Part shown: one piece after another, positions 24,266 to 34,970 of the stretch
Layout: each line of letters begins with the position of its first letter
Position numbering within the stretch: the first letter of the stretch is position 1
Source: Neurospora crassa OR74A
Lineage: Eukaryota > Ascomycota > Sordariomycetes > Sordariales > Sordariaceae
DNA length: 64,000 nucleotides
Assembly: GCF_000182925.2 (NCBI RefSeq)
Contig: NC_026501.1
Span: 9,279,917-9,343,916, forward strand
Reading direction: 5' to 3'
Translations under genes and position numbers: made by a program
The notes under the pieces: model-generated
The model's input: only the letters and a program-made list of their open reading frames with translations
Told to the model about the DNA's origin: nothing
The model's database searches: none

Positions 24266-27200
24266 ATGCCCGGCTCCTTCGTTGAGTCCGACGGTCCTGT
24301 GCCGGGCCCCCGGAATATTCTTCCTACTTCCGAGATCGGATTAAGCCCTCCAAACCGGCGAACCCGTAATTACAATAGTTTGGCGGATACGTTAAATATT
24401 TAGAATGATTATATTTATAGTATAAACAACGATATTAGTTATATTGAGAGTGAAGCTAACCTATACTAACTTAACTATAACGAATCGTACGTAACAATGG
24501 TAATGGAACTTCGAGGTAAACCTCTACTAATTAATATTTATACTCCTCCTATCGTAGATCCTTATTGCGAATTTCGATACCCTTCTATAAGTTAGCTCTA
24601 TTACGAACTACTTAAAGATTCTGCGTTTTAAATAAGAATAAAGCGAGAGTTTAGAACGATAAGTCTACCCCGTACCGACCTAGATAAGGCCCTGCCGGTA
24701 AGATTAGTTAAATTTGGGAATAATAAAGAATTAATCGAATATTTAGATATTAAATTCGATAAGTAAATTAACGCTTTATTCGACTAAATTACTTTACAAT
24801 TAGTTAATATTTAAGACTCTTTGGATAAGGATTGTAAGAAAATTGATAACTTACTTGCTAAGGAATTTATTCGAATTGGCGATATATTGGTTGGATAATT
24901 AACTAATATTAGAAAGATAATTGATAAGTTAGATAAATAGAACGAAGCGATATATAATTTATAGCGTTGCAATATTAATAGCGATTTTTAAATAACCCTA
25001 AATAAGTAAGTCAATATTCAGAAGAAGTATTTCGAGGTAACGTTAAATAATACTATTAAAAGGTTGGCTAATTAGTAAAAGGAAATAGTTAAGATTATTA
25101 TGGATAATATTACTCGATAAATTAATAGGGTTTATATTGAAGTAATAAAAGAAATCCGAGAGGAGGTGCTTAAAGGATTATTTAATAACCCTTATACTCC
25201 CTCTAATCCCTTTCGAATTTGGTCGGAAGAGGATTAGGGTCCTTTAGCCCTAATTAAATTAATTACTAAAATGATTATTTGTAAGGTAAATAACGTTTTT
25301 AGTACCCTATTTAAAACTACGATGTATAATTATTTAATTAAGACGATTATTAAAAATAAGGTATTTGCTAAAAGTAGATCTTAGGGGTTTTAAATTTCTA
25401 TAGAGAGTATATTTGAAGAAGCCCCCTATAAGACGTTATTTCTAATTAATCCCTTCCGAAAATATATTTTATTTATTAGGGTTGGTTAGAGTATTGAGGA
25501 GATTGTTAAGCTTAAGATGATTTTTACGCCGTTAGAACTACGTAGTATTATTGTCAATATAATTCGAATTTAGTTTACCCCTCCTTAAACCGCTACTTTA
25601 CTTCCTATAAAATAGCTTAATTTGAGAGGAACGTCGGTACTACCCCCTACTAAGGTTTAGATATTATATTAATTCCAAGTATTAAGTACCCTATTATTAG
25701 GTTCCCCTATTAAGCCTATTATTATTACTAAAGATATTCTACCCAAGTAAATGTTAGGCGATGTTGATACTATATATAGCGACGATGGTCTACCCTACCC
25801 CGGAGGAGGAGGAGGAGGAGGTCCCCCGGACTCTCTATCCGACGTTAGAGGAGGCGGAAGAGGTAACTCCTACATTCCTAATATAGGTAGTCGCCCCTAT
25901 TATTCTTACTATAGTAGCGGAGGCAGCAGTAGCGGTAGAGATTCCCCACCGAGAGGAAGCGGAGGAGGATATAACAATTCGGATGATTAACGTTGCGGAT
26001 ATAGTTACGATAATAACGATTATAAAGATTTCGAAAAAGTTAAGTGAGAAGATATTGGAAGTTTCGACTTTAACGGATACAACCTTAAAGATTAAGGTAT
26101 TGTTAATGATGGTAAGTATACTATATATACTAATGTTTATGCTTTTTGCGAATAAGTATTATCTTTTATTATTAATACAAAGTAAAAATACCTAATAAGT
26201 AAAATAAATAAGTAATTTATACGTTTATTTTATACTTATTTAGTAGGAATTGTTCGTATTTGGTGGATAGTAGAAGTTAATAGTAGTATTAAATTTGGTT
26301 AGAAGGAGAAGGGTATTTACAAGTTGTTAGATTGCTTGATTTTACGCTTTTTACTAGATTCCGCTACGGCTATTACGAAATTTACGAAGGGCCGATTTTA
26401 CTTCTGCAATGTTTATAATAATTATAGTGTTTTTATTTATTATATTTAAAGGTAAATGTGTTATACTAAAGTAATAGGTATTTTAATTAAAGATAATATT
26501 AATTAGTACGGAGTAATAATATAAATTTAGTTAAGTATAGACCTTCGAGTAAAGTAGTATTTAAGAGCCCTAGTCGAAGGGGAGTCTTTGGCCGATTATA
26601 TACAATTGATAATAATATCCCGAACTGTACTTACAGCCGTAATTAGATAAGAATTTAATTTAAATTGAGGAGGCTTTAGTAACCGATCGAATTTTGACTC
26701 CTATAATTACGGTTAAGATTGTAATTGCGATTAAAGCTAAGATTGCTATTGTAATTAAAGTTAGGATTATAATTGTAATTGAAATTAGGATTATAATTGC
26801 AATTGCGGTTAGGATTACAATTGTGATTGCAGCTACGACTAGGAGACTTACTACAATGAAACTACAAATTGCGGATAAGACCGATACTACAACCGGAGCC
26901 GTAACTACGACCTTGCTTACGATAGAAAAGTGTATAATTGTGCCTATTACGTAAAGGAAAGTAAAAACAATAGAGACTTAGATTCCGATAAAAATTCTGT
27001 AGATAGTGTAACGGTGTATTTAGTCTTGGAATTATTAAAAAAGTATTATAAATATTCAAAATATTTTAAGATTCGGAAAGGTAAGGAAAAGTACCGAGAT
27101 CGTTGCTAATCCCCGCTAGCCGCTAAAATTGAAAAATTTAGAACCTTATTACGGACCGAAAGGTTTAGGACCCTTTTACTTTTAACCCCCGAATAACGAA

Positions 27201-30200
27201 TATACGGTTATTGTAAAACCCGGTGTAGGTTGTGTAATAAGTTATTTAAGTACTTTAAGAAGTATAAATTAGTAGTAGAAGGAAGGTTGAAGGGAGAAGA
27301 ACTAACTTTTGTTCCTCGTATTACACTAACCTTTATTAAAATAATAGCCCCGATGAAGATCTGCGAAGTATATATAATAACGATTATTGCCAATATCGAT
27401 AATAATCCTATATTTAGCTATATATATATAAGGGTTAACGTTAGATTAAATTTAGATAGTTGTATTATTGAAGTATATATGGACCCTGGTACTAGTAGAA
27501 CCCTTATTGGAAGGAAGTTCCTTAAGACCTTGGAGTATACTATTGAGGTACGTAATGCTAAAGTGAAAGGGGTAGGGGGAAAATTAGTATATATTTCTGA
27601 GTAGGCTACTTTTAAGATTTATTTTGAAGGATTCAATAAAAATAGTAACCCTATATTAATAAAATTTATTAAAGGGGTATAGGTAATTGACGAGTTGGAA
27701 CTAAACGTTCTATTTAGTAACAATTTCCTTTATTCGTACGTAGCCAATACGGATTATAAGTCCGAGACTATTATATTTTAGAATTTTAACGATTTTTAGG
27801 TCGATTTTATTATATAAGTTAATTTAAAACTTTGCCTTCGGAAGGTTACGATTGTAAAGAAGACTACTATTATATTAGGATAGTCCGGATATATCCCAGT
27901 CCAGTATAAGCCACTACTAAAGGGGCGAAGCTTTATGCTAAATTCTAAGTATATAGTAGTTGCCAACGCGGTAGTAAATTCGAAATCCCTTTTAGTAATA
28001 TTCGTTAGTAATATTATTAACGGCGTACTAGTTATACTAAGAAAGTTCTATATAGGTAATATTACTGAAGTTATTAATAGCGGTTATTTAGTATTATTAG
28101 AGGGAATGATAGTTGATTTGGCTACTATAATATAAGTGGAAATAGTATTTAATTATAAATTTAAAATCCTTATTGTTAGAGCCTTCAATGTAGTAGATGA
28201 GGCTAACTGTGATATTGAGTCTGCGTAGGTCCTAGGCTATAAGGCGCCTCCGGGTAAATATAATTATATTAACGATATAATAGACGAGGAGATTTTAGTA
28301 GAGCTCGCGGCGGAGTTCGAAGACGAAGATATAGTATACGAGATTACTAAAATGTTAGACGATATAGTAGATGTTAATAAATTGTTGAAGGTAAATACTG
28401 AAAAGTATTTAATATTAGGATTTAAAACCTCCGAGAACCTGCCCGAAAAGATTACTAATAGAGGTATTTATATATACGCTTAGAACCTATTATTAGTGTG
28501 TAAAATCGAGTGTATTATTGACGAATACCCTTCTTTATAGGAAGAAGGCGGAGTTATTTCAATGGAAGAAGGCGATATAATGCGTATACTATTAGTCGAG
28601 GGATGGTAAAATTAGTATATCTGAGTTCGATTTTACCTTCTGAGTAGGAAGGATTGAGAGGTTTTAGATTAAATTTTCGGTTCGTTGTATAAGTAAGGTA
28701 AGATGGATTGGGTTAATTGTACTATACTTTTTACCTACCTAGTTTTTGTAGTTTGGTATACCGTTAAAGGATAGTAAAAAGGTTGTGTAGTGATAGATTT
28801 GCGAGTATTTAATAAGGTTATTGTATTAGATAATTACCTATTGCTATTGTAGTCCGAAATTATAGCGTTTTTGAGGGGGAAAGGTTTTATAACTATTATT
28901 AATGCTATAGTTTTCTTTTATTAATTTGGTATATGGCTATAGTATTAAAATAGATTTATATTAATTAGTCCGTGCGGGTTGGAATAATTAAACGTTGTTT
29001 TGATGGGCTATTGGAACTCCCTAGTGTACGTTTAGAGGTTTATAGACTAATTGTTTATAGTTTTCAATATATTTTATTGCGCTTTTATCGACGATATTAT
29101 CATTTTCTCCGATATAGCGGAGGATTATTTGCGATACTTAAAGTAAATTTTTGATTTGTTCGTATTAAAAAATATTACCCTATCCCTAAAGAAATTATTT
29201 ATTACTTATTTAAATGTGGAGTTGCTTAATTTTAGGGTAGACGTCTTGGGTTTGTTTACTACCGACGAGAGAATGGTTGCATTTCGGAAGTTGGAGTTCC
29301 CTAATATTTTGAAATTGTTAGAGAGATATATTAGTATATTAGGATTTATTCGATATTTAATTCTATACTACGCTAGCTTTATTGAACCTCTTTAGGCGAA
29401 GAAGGTTATGTTGCTAATTGAAGGCCGGAAATTAGGAGTAATAATTATAGGTAATTTAGTAAAGCGAGTTAACTATTGCGTAAAAATTATATATATACCC
29501 TCCGATATTAAGAAATAGTTATTCGAGGCCGTATAAAAGGCTATTTATAATAATATAAAGCTATATTATTTGGATTTAGATAAATAAGCCTTCTTGTAGA
29601 TCGATAGTTCGTTGGAGAGAGGTTATGGGGTTATATTGTATTATTTGAAGGACGGCTATAAATGGGCGCTAGGAATTACGATTCTAGCGAATTAAGTTCT
29701 CCCTATAATGTTTCTGAGTAAGGCCTTAAGTAAGGCTGAAATGAGATACGGTCCTTCCGAGATGGAAGTCGTTTGTTTGGTTTGGGTAGTTAAGCGATTG
29801 TATATACTTATTTATTTATATAATTAATTAGTTATTGTACTTACGGATTATGTAGTAATTAAAGGTATTTGTAAATAAATTATTTTCGATACTTTATTTA
29901 CGGATAGAGGAAATTGTCGATTAATTAATGCCTCTATTTACCTTTCGTAATACGACCTTTAGATATACTATATTACGGGAAAGTTTAACTTTGTACTAGA
30001 CGCCTTGAGTAGGCTCCCTTCTACGGATAATAAGGAGGGCCGGTTAAATAAGACTCTAGTTTTGGATGATATTTGGTTCGTAGACGAAGCTTACTTCGTA
30101 AGAGTAGAGGTGTAGATAGAAGTAGCGATTAAGGTTTAGTTTAAGAAAGTGTACAAGTAGGATATAAAGTTTAGTGTTATTATTATTGAGTTAAAAGCTT

Positions 30201-31756
30201 ACGCTAATGCTATTGAAGTCGATAGCGTTATTTTATACGCCGGCTACCCCTTCGAAATTATAGACAGATTGTTATATAATATTAACCTAGCTAATAAGAT
30301 TAGAAGGTTGTGTATTTTAAAAAGTATAGTTATAATAATATTAAGTATTGTGTACGATAAAAAGTACTATTTCGGCAGAGATTATATAATTTATAATTTT
30401 AAAGACTATGTAATAATTAGGAAAATATATTAAATTAAGGAGTATATCTAATACTACCCAGCTTATTAATTTAATTGTATAGATAGAGAAGCTACTATTA
30501 GTAGTTATTAGTTAGTTAATTTTGAATATATATTACTTATGAGAATAATTGCTATAAATTTTATTATTAATCTTCCGAAGGTCCTAGTATCCGGTACTTT
30601 ATAGTATTTACCCGGCTACAATTTTTTCGATACTTTAATACTAGTCTCTTGCTACTTATTTAAGAGATGTAGGTTTATCCTAGGGTATTCGATATATATA
30701 ATAGAAGATTAGGGTATAATATTAATATAAGAATTGATATTGGGCGATTAGGGTCTTCCCTAGGGTATTGTGTTAGATTGTGATTATAAGTTTATGTCTT
30801 AAGTGTAGAAAGGAATATAGAAGGTAATAGGTATTAAATTATTGATAATTATTATATACTACCCCTAAGGTAATGGTATAGCCGAGTGTAGGAATTAAAA
30901 TATGGAGATCGCAATACGGTTCTACTACTTTATATTTCCCGAATCTAATTAGGTAGAGGCTTTATTTAACTTTTAATAGAATATAAATAGTATTTACTCC
31001 AACCCAATTAAGTCGTCCCTTTACAAGTAATTCTTCGGTTTTAAGTTATTTAGACCGATGGATACGATTGTTAGAAAGGAAGTTCTGGATTTAATTAAGG
31101 AATACCCTGCTTTGAGGGAAGGATTTAAGGAGGAAGTGTAGTTAGCTATAATATTTATATCCACTAAAGTAAAAAGGAGATATAATATTAATTATAAATA
31201 ATAGTCTTTTATTGTAAGCAATAAAGTATTCTTTAAATTATATAAAGGTTACTACTTACTAGGACGACCCTCCCGGAAGTTTTCCTAATAATAAGTAGGC
31301 CTATTTACAATTACTAAACGAATTAATAGTTTAATTTACTAATTAAATTTACTTCTTAAAATAGCCGGAATTTATTTTATTATTTCGGTAGTTTACTTTA
31401 AATGGGCTCCGACCGAAGAAGATCCTTTTAGCCGGACCTAACCTCCCCTTAGTCTAGTTACTAATAATTAAGAAGGATTAGACGATAAGGAGTATGAAAT
31501 GGATATTATTTTAAACTACGCGGAGGATAAGAAAAATGGAGGATGGAAGTATTTAATAAAATAGATTGGCTACGGTTATAATCGCAATAAATATTTACTT
31601 GAGAAGGAGATGGGGAATGTACGGGAGTTGGTTATAGAATATTGGGAGCGCTTGGGAGGACTATAGAAGGTTAAAGCTAGAAGAGGAAGGAGGGTCTATT
31701 TTGAGTAAGATAAACCGGTTGCGACGCGCGACGTTCTCGTTTACGGAAGGAATTTA
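24266..31756 (+). pseudogene. Gag-Pol polyprotein of the Gypsy element, RIP-degraded
   Basis: ATG at 24266 opens a frame that keeps the same phase for 7.5 kb, broken by dozens of TAA/TAG codons. Gag occupies roughly the first 1000 codons, with a Gly/Ser/Asp-rich low-complexity stretch at 25751-25990 that is still open. A retropepsin-like segment lies near 27480 (MDPGTSRTLIGRKF; the expected Asp-Ser/Thr-Gly reads Asp-Pro-Gly). Reverse transcriptase spans about 28780-29400 with the catalytic FIDDIIIFS at 29084-29110. RNase H follows at about 29560-29900 (IDSSLERGYG; LSKAEMRYGPSEMEVVCLVW), then integrase with PQGNGIAE-like sequence at 30863. A chromodomain-like segment is at 31490-31660 (YLIKxIGYGY; YWERLGG). 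The end codon is uncertain; TAA 31754-31756 is the best candidate. Confidence 0.9.
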
Positions 31757-31842
31757 AGACTACGAAAGAGATGAGGGTATTCCTATATATATTTTAGTTG
31801 AATTATTAAAGATAGTGGTGTTTCGTTTTGGCGGCCGGGATT

Positions 31843-32117
31843 TGATATTGGAATGGTATTGTTGGCGTTATTATATGTTAGATTACTTAATTGGATGGTA
31901 TAGCTAAGTTGATCGGGTTTATTCAATTGAATGAACTGCTCCTACGGGAGCCTACCTATATATGTGGGTCCTGTAGATTAGATAAGGCTTGCGTGCCTTA
32001 AGTTATTCGACTGTACGTAAGCTTCCTGCTCCAGATTCTTCTTGGATCATCACTTTACACATATTCAATTAAGACACATTATTGTCACAACGTTCAAATA
32101 CCCTCTCAACGGTATTA
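31843..32117 (+). repeat. 3' LTR of the Gypsy element (275 bp)
   Basis: Same length as the 5' LTR once its gap is removed, so it gives the missing junction. Differences from the 5' copy are transitions concentrated in its first half. Confidence 0.95.
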
Positions 32118-32122
32118 GCTAG

Positions 32123-33494
32123 GGTCGTAAGAGTATAAAGAAGCGGGGGCGAAATAAATTAGATAGTATTATCCCTATTATATACTATATCTTTAACGGA
32201 ACTATTCCTACGCTTACCGTTCTAATTTATTTTAATAACTAATAGTATTCTAATATATTCTATAAAAAAGTTAGGCCTATAAATATCAAAATACTCCTAA
32301 TTCCGCAAGAGGGGTATATATATTATTAGGTCGTCTAATATACGTATTAAATCGCTTACCTTAATTACAACTATAGTACATACAATTTGCTAGGAGATCT
32401 CGGGCGGTAAAAGAATAACGTAGGGCATTTGGAAATCAATATGGTATAATACGTATACCGACGTAATACGTTTTAAGAAGAAGTCTTAGAGGTATAATAA
32501 AAAAATACTAGCCTTAGAGGTATCGGATAGTGGGCTAGGCTTCTTCTTCGGCTTTTTAGGTAATTATTCAATCCGACCGAAGTAGTAATTATACTTATTA
32601 TAATATATAGTACGAATATAATTATTATAATCGATATAACCTTAAAGAATATAAAGAATAGCTTTATAGAAATACTTTATATTCGTAATAGTATATATAT
32701 TAGGGTAATATACAATTAATTTAACCTACTACTTAATATTATACTTTATTTATTTCCTCGGTTTAATAATCCTAAATATATTGAAATTAGGGTCTATTAT
32801 AGACGAAGGGCGTTTAAATTAATTAAGTAGCTGAGATTGAATTATATTGAAGATTATATCCAATATAAATAACAATTCGGTATTATATATATATAAACAG
32901 TTATTATATAATTAATTTTGCAATAAAAACGGCTTCTTAAATATATATCTAAACCGATCGAAATACTAATAAAGTATAAAGAAATAGGCAATACCCTCTC
33001 CGCTAATACGAATAGCGCAACCAAAACGTTGTTATAAATTTGTAATATCTTTAGACGTAACCTCGCTATATTATATAATTCGGGCTACGTTAGGTATATT
33101 TATACCTATCCTTAATATAACTATTAATATAATAATATAGTATTAGGAATTAGGGGTAATAAATTACTAATATAGATATTCCTAGTTAGGGGGGCGGATA
33201 TAAGAGTAGTAAACCTAGACTACTATAGGCGCTTTAGTTCTAATATAGAGATTGCACTTAATTATAATGCGGATAAGATACTTCTTTATTTTACTAATTA
33301 GGTCCTTACTATTAATATAAATAATAATTTTAGGGATTATTACCCCTACTATAAGGATAAAGAGAAATTTAAATCGTTTAAAAATTTAATTTTTATTAAG
33401 TAGAATATAATTAAAAACTATATTAATATTAAAGCGGTTAATTAAAGTATAGATAATATGTAGGGAGTTAGAAAATTCCCTAAATTTATAAAAA
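32123..33494 (+). other. Right part of element 1 beyond the Gypsy
   Basis: AT-rich RIPed DNA continuing element 1. Coding-like stretches with TAA/TAG interruptions occur on the plus strand (around 32420-32620 and 33290-33400), but I cannot follow any one phase long enough to annotate a gene. I did not see element-1 palindromes here. It ends in a 100-N gap directly before the right TIR. Confidence 0.4.
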
Positions 33495-33594
33495 NNNNNN
33501 NNNNNNNNNNNNNNNNNNNNNNNNNNNNNNNNNNNNNNNNNNNNNNNNNNNNNNNNNNNNNNNNNNNNNNNNNNNNNNNNNNNNNNNNNNNNNN

Positions 33595-33638
33595 TAATAG
33601 CGTTTAACGGCCAAAATGTTCAAAATTGATATAGACCT
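33595..33638 (-). repeat. Right TIR of element 1
   Basis: TAACGGCC...TCAAAATT...AGACCT is the inverted partner of 7032-7075. It lies directly after an assembly gap. Confidence 0.65.
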
Positions 33639-33778
33639 CCTTTTACAAAGTTCGAGGAGACCTATATTTTATGTGGGGCGGGGGAACGGAGGTAGATGGG
33701 GTTTGTTTAGAGATAAGAGAGAGGTATCCATCCGGCTAGGCTACTGTACCGCGTCATTCGCTGGAGACTAGGTGCCCG
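33639..33778. other. Un-RIPed host DNA islet between two giant elements
   Basis: About 140 bp of GC-normal sequence with ordinary CpA and TpG content, between the right TIR of element 1 and the target duplication of element 2. No gene or repeat is seen. It looks like the only surviving piece of original host locus inside the 50-kb block. Confidence 0.6.
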
Positions 33779-33788
33779 TACAAAGTAC
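33779..33788 (+). repeat. Target site duplication of element 2 (TACAAAGTAC), left copy
   Basis: TACAAAGTAC is repeated exactly at 57293-57302, each copy directly abutting a TIR. The preceding G makes the left site GTACAAAGTAC, an inverted GTAC pair around AAA. Confidence 0.85.
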
Positions 33789-33837
33789 GAATAGTTAGAT
33801 AACCTAACCCTATACCCAAAGCTTCCTAACCCAGTGG
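33789..33837 (+). repeat. Left TIR of element 2
   Basis: Inverted match to 57243-57292. The core ATACCCAAAGCTTCCTAACC is identical in both arms. The outer 16 bp (GAATAGTTAGATAACC versus GAGTACTCACATAACC) match at 12 positions. Confidence 0.85.
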
Positions 33838-34111
33838 TCCGTATATTTATATAGAAAATCGATCCGACCTACCAAAATGAAAAATTGACACAGTTACTAC
33901 AAAACGTATTCGTATAGAATTATTTTAATAGTAATATTAAGTAAGATTATTTCTCCTTACAAGGCTTACAATCTCCTTTTATCTAACACTTCAGCAATAC
34001 TATTATAGACGAAATTGAATTTAATACTATTAATACATTTACTTATATAAAGAATAATATATATATAAAAGTTTCCCTACAGAGAAAAATCCCTAATCGC
34101 CCGTAGAAGAC

Positions 34112-34127
34112 TTTCCCTATAGAGAAA
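34112..34127 (+). repeat. Element-2 palindrome family (left-most clear pair, with 34072-34087)
   Basis: TTTCCCTATAGAGAAA here and TTTCCCTACAGAGAAA at 34072-34087. Related sites: 41327-41342, 42719-42734, 42767-42782, 48207-48221, 49218-49233, 50846-50861, 50881-50896, 53213-53228, 53251-53266, 54078-54093, 54234-54249 and 57144-57159, with weaker ones near 40995, 41153, 46075, 48105, 48370 and 53820. 54078-54093 (TTTCCCTATAGGGAAA) and 42719-42734 (TTTCTCTATAGAGAAA) are perfect palindromes. A TGCA centre would become TATA, TACA or TGTA under RIP, so TTTCCCTGCAGGGAAA is a likely ancestor. Confidence 0.8.
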
Positions 34128-34344
34128 TAATTTATTTGTAAAAGGATTTAATATTAATAGGGTACTATAAATATAGCTAAGGATTAAGTAGCTTAAGGGT
34201 AATTTAATTTATCCTTAACCTATTTCTAATTTATTTTAATTATTCCTACTATTATTAATTCTAATACTTTAATTATAATTATTAAATTTAAATTTTAAAT
34301 AAAGAAATTGTAGTCTCCGTAAGTTTACCTATATTATAATAGAA

Positions 34345-34680
34345 TTCGTTCTAAATAATATAGCTCCAGCCTTTATTACTATTATTATAATAAATAGGGG
34401 GAGGGCCTATAATAAATTTATAATTAGTATAAATTCTATAAAATATACCTTAAAAACTTATAATTATATTTAACTACCTTATATAATATATAAATAAACG
34501 GAGTAGAGGAATATATATTATAGCATTGCTTATATATTTTTTTTATTTATTGAATATTAATTTAAAAATTATTAGTAATATATTAGGGATATATTAGAAG
34601 TATAATTAGGAGACTTATATTCCTATTTTTCTAGAAGGGTATTTGTATAAAATTATCCGCCTCTTCCTCCGCTTTGTTAT
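34345..34680 (+). repeat. Dispersed direct repeat, copy A (copy B at 47680-47995)
   Basis: Both copies run in the same order: AATAATRTAGC-GCC-TTTACTATTATT, a G-run with AGGGCCTATAATAAAT or GGGGCTTATAATAAAT, a TATATATT-TTTTAT block, TAATTTAAAAATTATTAGTA or TAATTTAAGAAATTATTAGT, then GGATATATTA. The divergence is heavy but collinear. Confidence 0.65.
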
Positions 34681-34754
34681 TTTACTAATTCCCTTATACC
34701 TTTCTATCTTCAAATTTTAATTATAAATTTATTAAATCCGAATTTTCTTTATTT

Positions 34755-34970
34755 TCCTACTACTTCTCCTACTATATCTTCTACTTATCCTCCTACTACT
34801 TATCCTCCTACTACTTCTTTTAATATATTTCCTACTTATTCTTTTACTATTTATCCTCCTACTATTTTTCCTTTTACTACTTCTCCTACTTATCCTCCTA
34901 CTATTTATCCTCCGGCTACTTTTCTTATTATATTTTTTACTTATCCTCCTATTACTTATCTTAAATTAAA
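34755..34970 (+). repeat. TCCTCCTACTACTTA-type minisatellite
   Basis: Imperfect 15-18-bp units (TATCCTCCTACTACT) read directly, pyrimidine-rich on the plus strand. The plus frame would encode Pro/Thr/Tyr repeats (YPPTTYPPTT), but no longer gene frame is established around it. Confidence 0.8.

Larger units (their letters stand above)
23731..32117 (+). mobile_element. Ty3/Gypsy LTR retrotransposon nested in element 1, RIP-inactivated
   Basis: Complete 8.39-kb element including a 100-N placeholder, flanked by the 5-bp duplication GCTAG. Both LTRs are 275 bp of real sequence and end TGATA(C/T)YG...(C/T)GGTATTA, which reverts to the usual TG...CA ends if TTA was TCA. The interior has one long Gag-Pol frame with protease, reverse transcriptase, RNase H, integrase and a C-terminal chromodomain-like region in that order. 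That is the Ty3/Gypsy order and suggests a chromovirus-type element. It inserted into element 1 in plus orientation and is therefore younger than it. Confidence 0.93.
7032..33638 (+). mobile_element. Element 1: RIP-inactivated giant TIR element with a nested Gypsy
   Basis: Boundaries are set by a 44-bp imperfect inverted repeat: AGGTCT...TTTTGA...GGCCGTTA at 7032-7075, with its reverse complement at 33595-33638. Nearly all mismatches between the arms are C/T or G/A transitions, as RIP would make. The abrupt change from GC-normal to AT-rich DNA falls within about 50 bp of the left arm, and un-RIPed DNA begins just outside the right arm. Inside is a plus-strand series of dead genes whose internal stops are almost all TAA/TAG, separated by palindrome clusters. 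The nested Gypsy accounts for about 8.4 kb, leaving an original element near 18 kb including gaps. I could not find a target duplication, so the exact ends remain uncertain. The class of element is not identified. Confidence 0.65.

Noticed and set aside
26694-26954. 86-codon Ile/Val/Thr repeat-like frame
   Set aside because: Out of phase with the Gag-Pol frame of the Gypsy element; an artefact of a simple-sequence stretch.
28972-29154. 60-codon plus-strand frame within the Gypsy pol region
   Set aside because: It is an out-of-phase shadow of reverse transcriptase; the true phase carries the catalytic FIDD motif.
7032-33638. Maverick/Polinton identity for element 1
   Set aside because: Size and multi-gene layout fit, but no protein-primed DNA polymerase B, packaging ATPase or retroviral-type integrase motif was seen outside the nested Gypsy, and the TIRs are short.
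33800-33832. Telomere-like CTAACCC units in the element-2 TIR
   Set aside because: Only isolated CCTAACCC-like words, not a tandem array; they are part of the TIR and match its other arm.
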